DNA from: an uncultured Clostridia bacterium
GTDB taxonomy: Bacteria > Bacillota > Clostridia > Christensenellales > Borkfalkiaceae
Length of the DNA: 24,637 nucleotides
Assembly: GCA_934796775.1 (NCBI GenBank)
Contig: CAKVPH010000025.1
Coordinates: 1 to 24,637 of the forward strand
Reading direction: 5' to 3'
Both the position numbers and the translations under genes were made by a program. This document shows, one piece after another, positions 22,932-24,637 of the stretch; the stretch's first letter is position 1; every line of letters begins with the position of its first letter. The notes under the pieces were generated by a model, which ran no database searches, was not told the origin of the DNA, and was given only the letters and a program-made list of their open reading frames with translations.

Positions 22932-24365
22932 TTATGCGGCAAGTGCCAAATTTGTAGCGGCATCGTCAAAAGGAAGAATATCTCCGATTAAAGCTATAAT
23001 ATCCTTAATCATTACATCTTTATAAGCTTCAAAGTCTTCGCCGACGTAAGAAAATGCATATCCGATAGCTCCGCACAAAAATTCGTCTACATCACCGAGC
23101 GTCAAACCGTTTTCGATAAGTTCGTTGATTTTTTTAAAACCTACAAACTCGCCGTTTTCATTTGTAAAAAGCTCTTTTATACGTTGCAGACGATCGTAAA
23201 TGGTTTGTGCAATTTTTTCCTGCTCTTCTATAGTTTCGGCAGGAATAAACGGCGTGATGATTTCAACAAAGTCAACGTCCTTTTTAATTTCGGGGCTGCC
23301 TATGGTACCTGTAAATATTTTGCGAAGAGCCTCGTAAAAATCGGCACGCTCCGCAACCGTTTCGGGATTGTATATCTCGTCGGCCTTTTGTAAAAAGTCA
23401 ATCAGTCTTTCAACCTCGATAGCGGCGGTAACGTCGATAAATTCGGCTAAAGTCGAATTATCGTAAAGATTCTCTATTTCAACGGCTAAAGCGTCGTTTT
23501 TATCTTTTGTTTCGGGCGAAACGGCAGATTTTATACCGAGAATATCGCTTGCAAGAACTTTTATTTCAAGCTCAAAGTTTACGTTTACTTCAGATAATTT
23601 TCCGTATACCAAATCTTTAGCCAAAACCGCAACCGCATCAACCGCGTCGGTATTTTGAAGGAACATCTTTAAAGCGGTAGAAACGGCGTCGATAAAAACT
23701 GCGGTATCCACTTCGCCGAAAGGTTGAGTTATACAGCTGAAATCACCCGTAGTTACAGTTTTAAACTGCCCGACCGTAAGATTTATGACGTGGTTAAAAA
23801 GCACCCGATAACTTTCGGGCATAGCCGAAAGCAGTACTCTTTCGTAATTTACGGAAAACTGCTTTGAAAAAATATCGATAAGGCGGTCGTCGTAAAACTC
23901 TTCAAGTTCGCCGTTTTCGTCAAAAGCGTTTAAGCAAAGCGGTTCATAATCGAACAGCGCGTTCATAACAGGCGAAAATTTTGCGCCGGACGATAAATAC
24001 CAGTTTCCGTCGTCGTAATAATCAAACGATAAAACGCCCACGTTTGCGGCTTTTATTAAGTCGCCCACGGCAACGCCCGAAAACAATAGTTCTGCGGGAA
24101 TACGTTGTTCGCTTAATGCCTTCTTTATTTGTTTTACGGTTAAATTATCGATATTGTCGCTAATTTTAACGTCTACGCTATCGCGTTCAACCTTGCTTGG
24201 CTGAATATCTTCTCCGCCCGAACTTTCAGACGAACTGCCGGAATAAGCGGAATTAACTCTGTCTATCGCGTCGCACGCAGTAAGCGATACCATACCGAAA
24301 ACACAGATAATTGCCGTTATTAAAGCTATCATTGCTTTTCCGAAATTGAATTTGTTATCTTTCAT
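22932..24365 (-). CDS. Lipoprotein, paralogue of the 20752 product
   Basis: From ATG 24365 the protein has 477 residues: signal MKDNKFNFGK..., lipobox SLTAC with Cys31, a Ser/Gly-rich linker (42-50), then an acidic, helical mature part. GVAVGDLI (97-104) and YYDDGNWYLSSGAKFSPVMN (116-135) match the downstream neighbour. It is about 220 residues shorter. The frame stays open to 24575, but that extra part contains a perfect promoter, so 24365 is the start. AAGGAG lies 14 bases upstream with a small hairpin TCCG-GATCT-CGGA between it and ATG. Function is unknown; ATG choice is firm. Confidence 0.83.
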   Translation of the reverse strand: MKDNKFNFGKAMIALITAIICVFGMVSLTACDAIDRVNSAYSGSSSESSGGEDIQPSKVERDSVDVKISDNIDNLTVKQIKKALSEQRIPAELLFSGVAVGDLIKAANVGVLSFDYYDDGNWYLSSGAKFSPVMNALFDYEPLCLNAFDENGELEEFYDDRLIDIFSKQFSVNYERVLLSAMPESYRVLFNHVINLTVGQFKTVTTGDFSCITQPFGEVDTAVFIDAVSTALKMFLQNTDAVDAVAVLAKDLVYGKLSEVNVNFELEIKVLASDILGIKSAVSPETKDKNDALAVEIENLYDNSTLAEFIDVTAAIEVERLIDFLQKADEIYNPETVAERADFYEALRKIFTGTIGSPEIKKDVDFVEIITPFIPAETIEEQEKIAQTIYDRLQRIKELFTNENGEFVGFKKINELIENGLTLGDVDEFLCGAIGYAFSYVGEDFEAYKDVMIKDIIALIGDILPFDDAATNLALAA

Positions 24366-24414
24366 ATCCGAGATCCGGACTCCTTGATTTAATTTATTGA
24401 TTCTTATATAATAC

Positions 24415-24443
24415 ATTATATAATCGCGCGGGCGATTTGTCAA
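24415..24443 (-). promoter_or_regulatory. Perfect consensus promoter with spacer inverted repeat
   Basis: Minus strand: TTGACA (24443-24438), 17-bp spacer, TATAAT (24420-24415), both boxes at full consensus; start near 24408. The spacer contains the perfect inverted repeat AATCGC-CCGC-GCGATT, a possible repressor site. It drives the lipoprotein pair. Confidence 0.85.
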
Positions 24444-24560
24444 CATTTTATTACGAACAAAAATCCTTTTTTTGTATAAACAATAGTTGAAAATAGCTGA
24501 ATAATCTGCCCGCCTAAACTGTTCGCGGTTTTTATAAGAAAATAAAAAGACCGCATTAAA

Positions 24561-24637
24561 TGATATGCGCCCCAAAAGTTAGACACTTTAGGAGGTGCAT
24601 ATTTTTATGTCAAGAAAAAACAAAAACTACTCGCCAG
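24561..24637 (+). mobile_element. IS3/IS150-like insertion sequence, left end (partial, second copy)
   Basis: The plus strand starts TGATATGCGCCCCAAAAG and runs through AGGAGG to the transposase start, matching 1-74 in reverse orientation except A to G at 24569. That change still allows a G-U pair in the stem formed by 24563-24571 and 24594-24602. The element continues beyond the window. Confidence 0.72.
24607..24637 (+). CDS. Transposase N-terminus, cut by window edge
   Basis: Ten codons are visible, MSRKNKNYSP, the same as in the copy at 1-28. ATG 24607 follows AGGAGG (24590-24595). Probably IS3-family OrfA; the rest is outside the window. Confidence 0.55.
   Translation, partial: MSRKNKNYSP

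Noticed and set aside
24444..24560. Imperfect inverted repeat GCGGTTTTTA / TAAAAAGACCGC beside the IS
   Set aside because: No T-run or gene context makes it a terminator, and it does not match the IS terminus; too weak to call.
24366..24575. 70-residue extension of the lipoprotein frame
   Set aside because: It contains a perfect promoter, and the signal peptide with lipobox begins at 24365.
1..24637. CRISPR arrays, tRNA genes, toxin-antitoxin or defence genes
   Set aside because: No spaced direct repeats, no tRNA-like cloverleaf and no matching protein motifs were seen on either strand.

Overview
This AT-rich window reads as low-GC Firmicutes, most likely an uncultured gut-type clostridium (class-level inference only). 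The supporting signs are AGGAGG-type ribosome sites, a long Bacillus/Clostridium-type SRP RNA with an Alu domain, a T-box leader on ileS, a split glycine decarboxylase (GcvPA/GcvPB), an L27 with an N-terminal extension, and poly-serine lipoproteins. Nearly every gene is on the minus strand. Both window ends carry the same IS3/IS150-like element end, pointing outward, so the window is the unique stretch between two inverted IS copies, or a contig that broke at the repeat.

Layout from left to right. 1-74: IS end. 134-3179 (minus): a compact operon gtrA-like, aroB, ABC ATPase, ABC permease, behind a consensus promoter. Just upstream, a second strong promoter makes a short gene-less transcript ending in a hairpin and U-run. 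3500-4891: a secreted, membrane-anchored protein of unknown function with a well-formed promoter. 5101-6406: the membrane half of a sodium-pumping decarboxylase (OadB beta, plus a 56-residue gamma-like subunit) without its carboxyltransferase. 6534-11317: an RNA-centred run of ileS, a SAM rRNA-type methyltransferase and an RluA-family pseudouridine synthase, headed by a T-box riboswitch with an AUC specifier. 11861-12126 (plus): SRP RNA, divergent from ileS, with a strong terminator.

12227-18233 (minus): the glycine cleavage operon lplA-gcvT-gcvH-gcvPA-gcvPB, possibly ending with a small lipoprotein gene. Lipoate ligase LplA would charge GcvH, whose lipoyl arm shuttles between the P and T proteins. 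No L-protein gene and no glycine riboswitch are present. The lplA promoter places transcription start on the start codon, and lplA holds three perfect 24-bp tandem repeats. 18444-19289: an OGG1-type 8-oxoguanine glycosylase. 19380-19977: rplU-rpmA with a structured leader and no prp or obgE beside them. 20165-20605 (plus): a small helical protein of unknown function.

20752-24365 (minus): two tandem paralogous lipoproteins of unknown function behind a perfect consensus promoter that carries an inverted repeat in its spacer. 24561-24637: the second IS end. The most notable points are the leaderless start of the glycine operon, the gene-less transcript before gtrA, the orphan OadB/OadG pair, the paralogous lipoprotein pair, and the start-site hairpin in the IS ends. 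No obviously new defence or mobile system was found.
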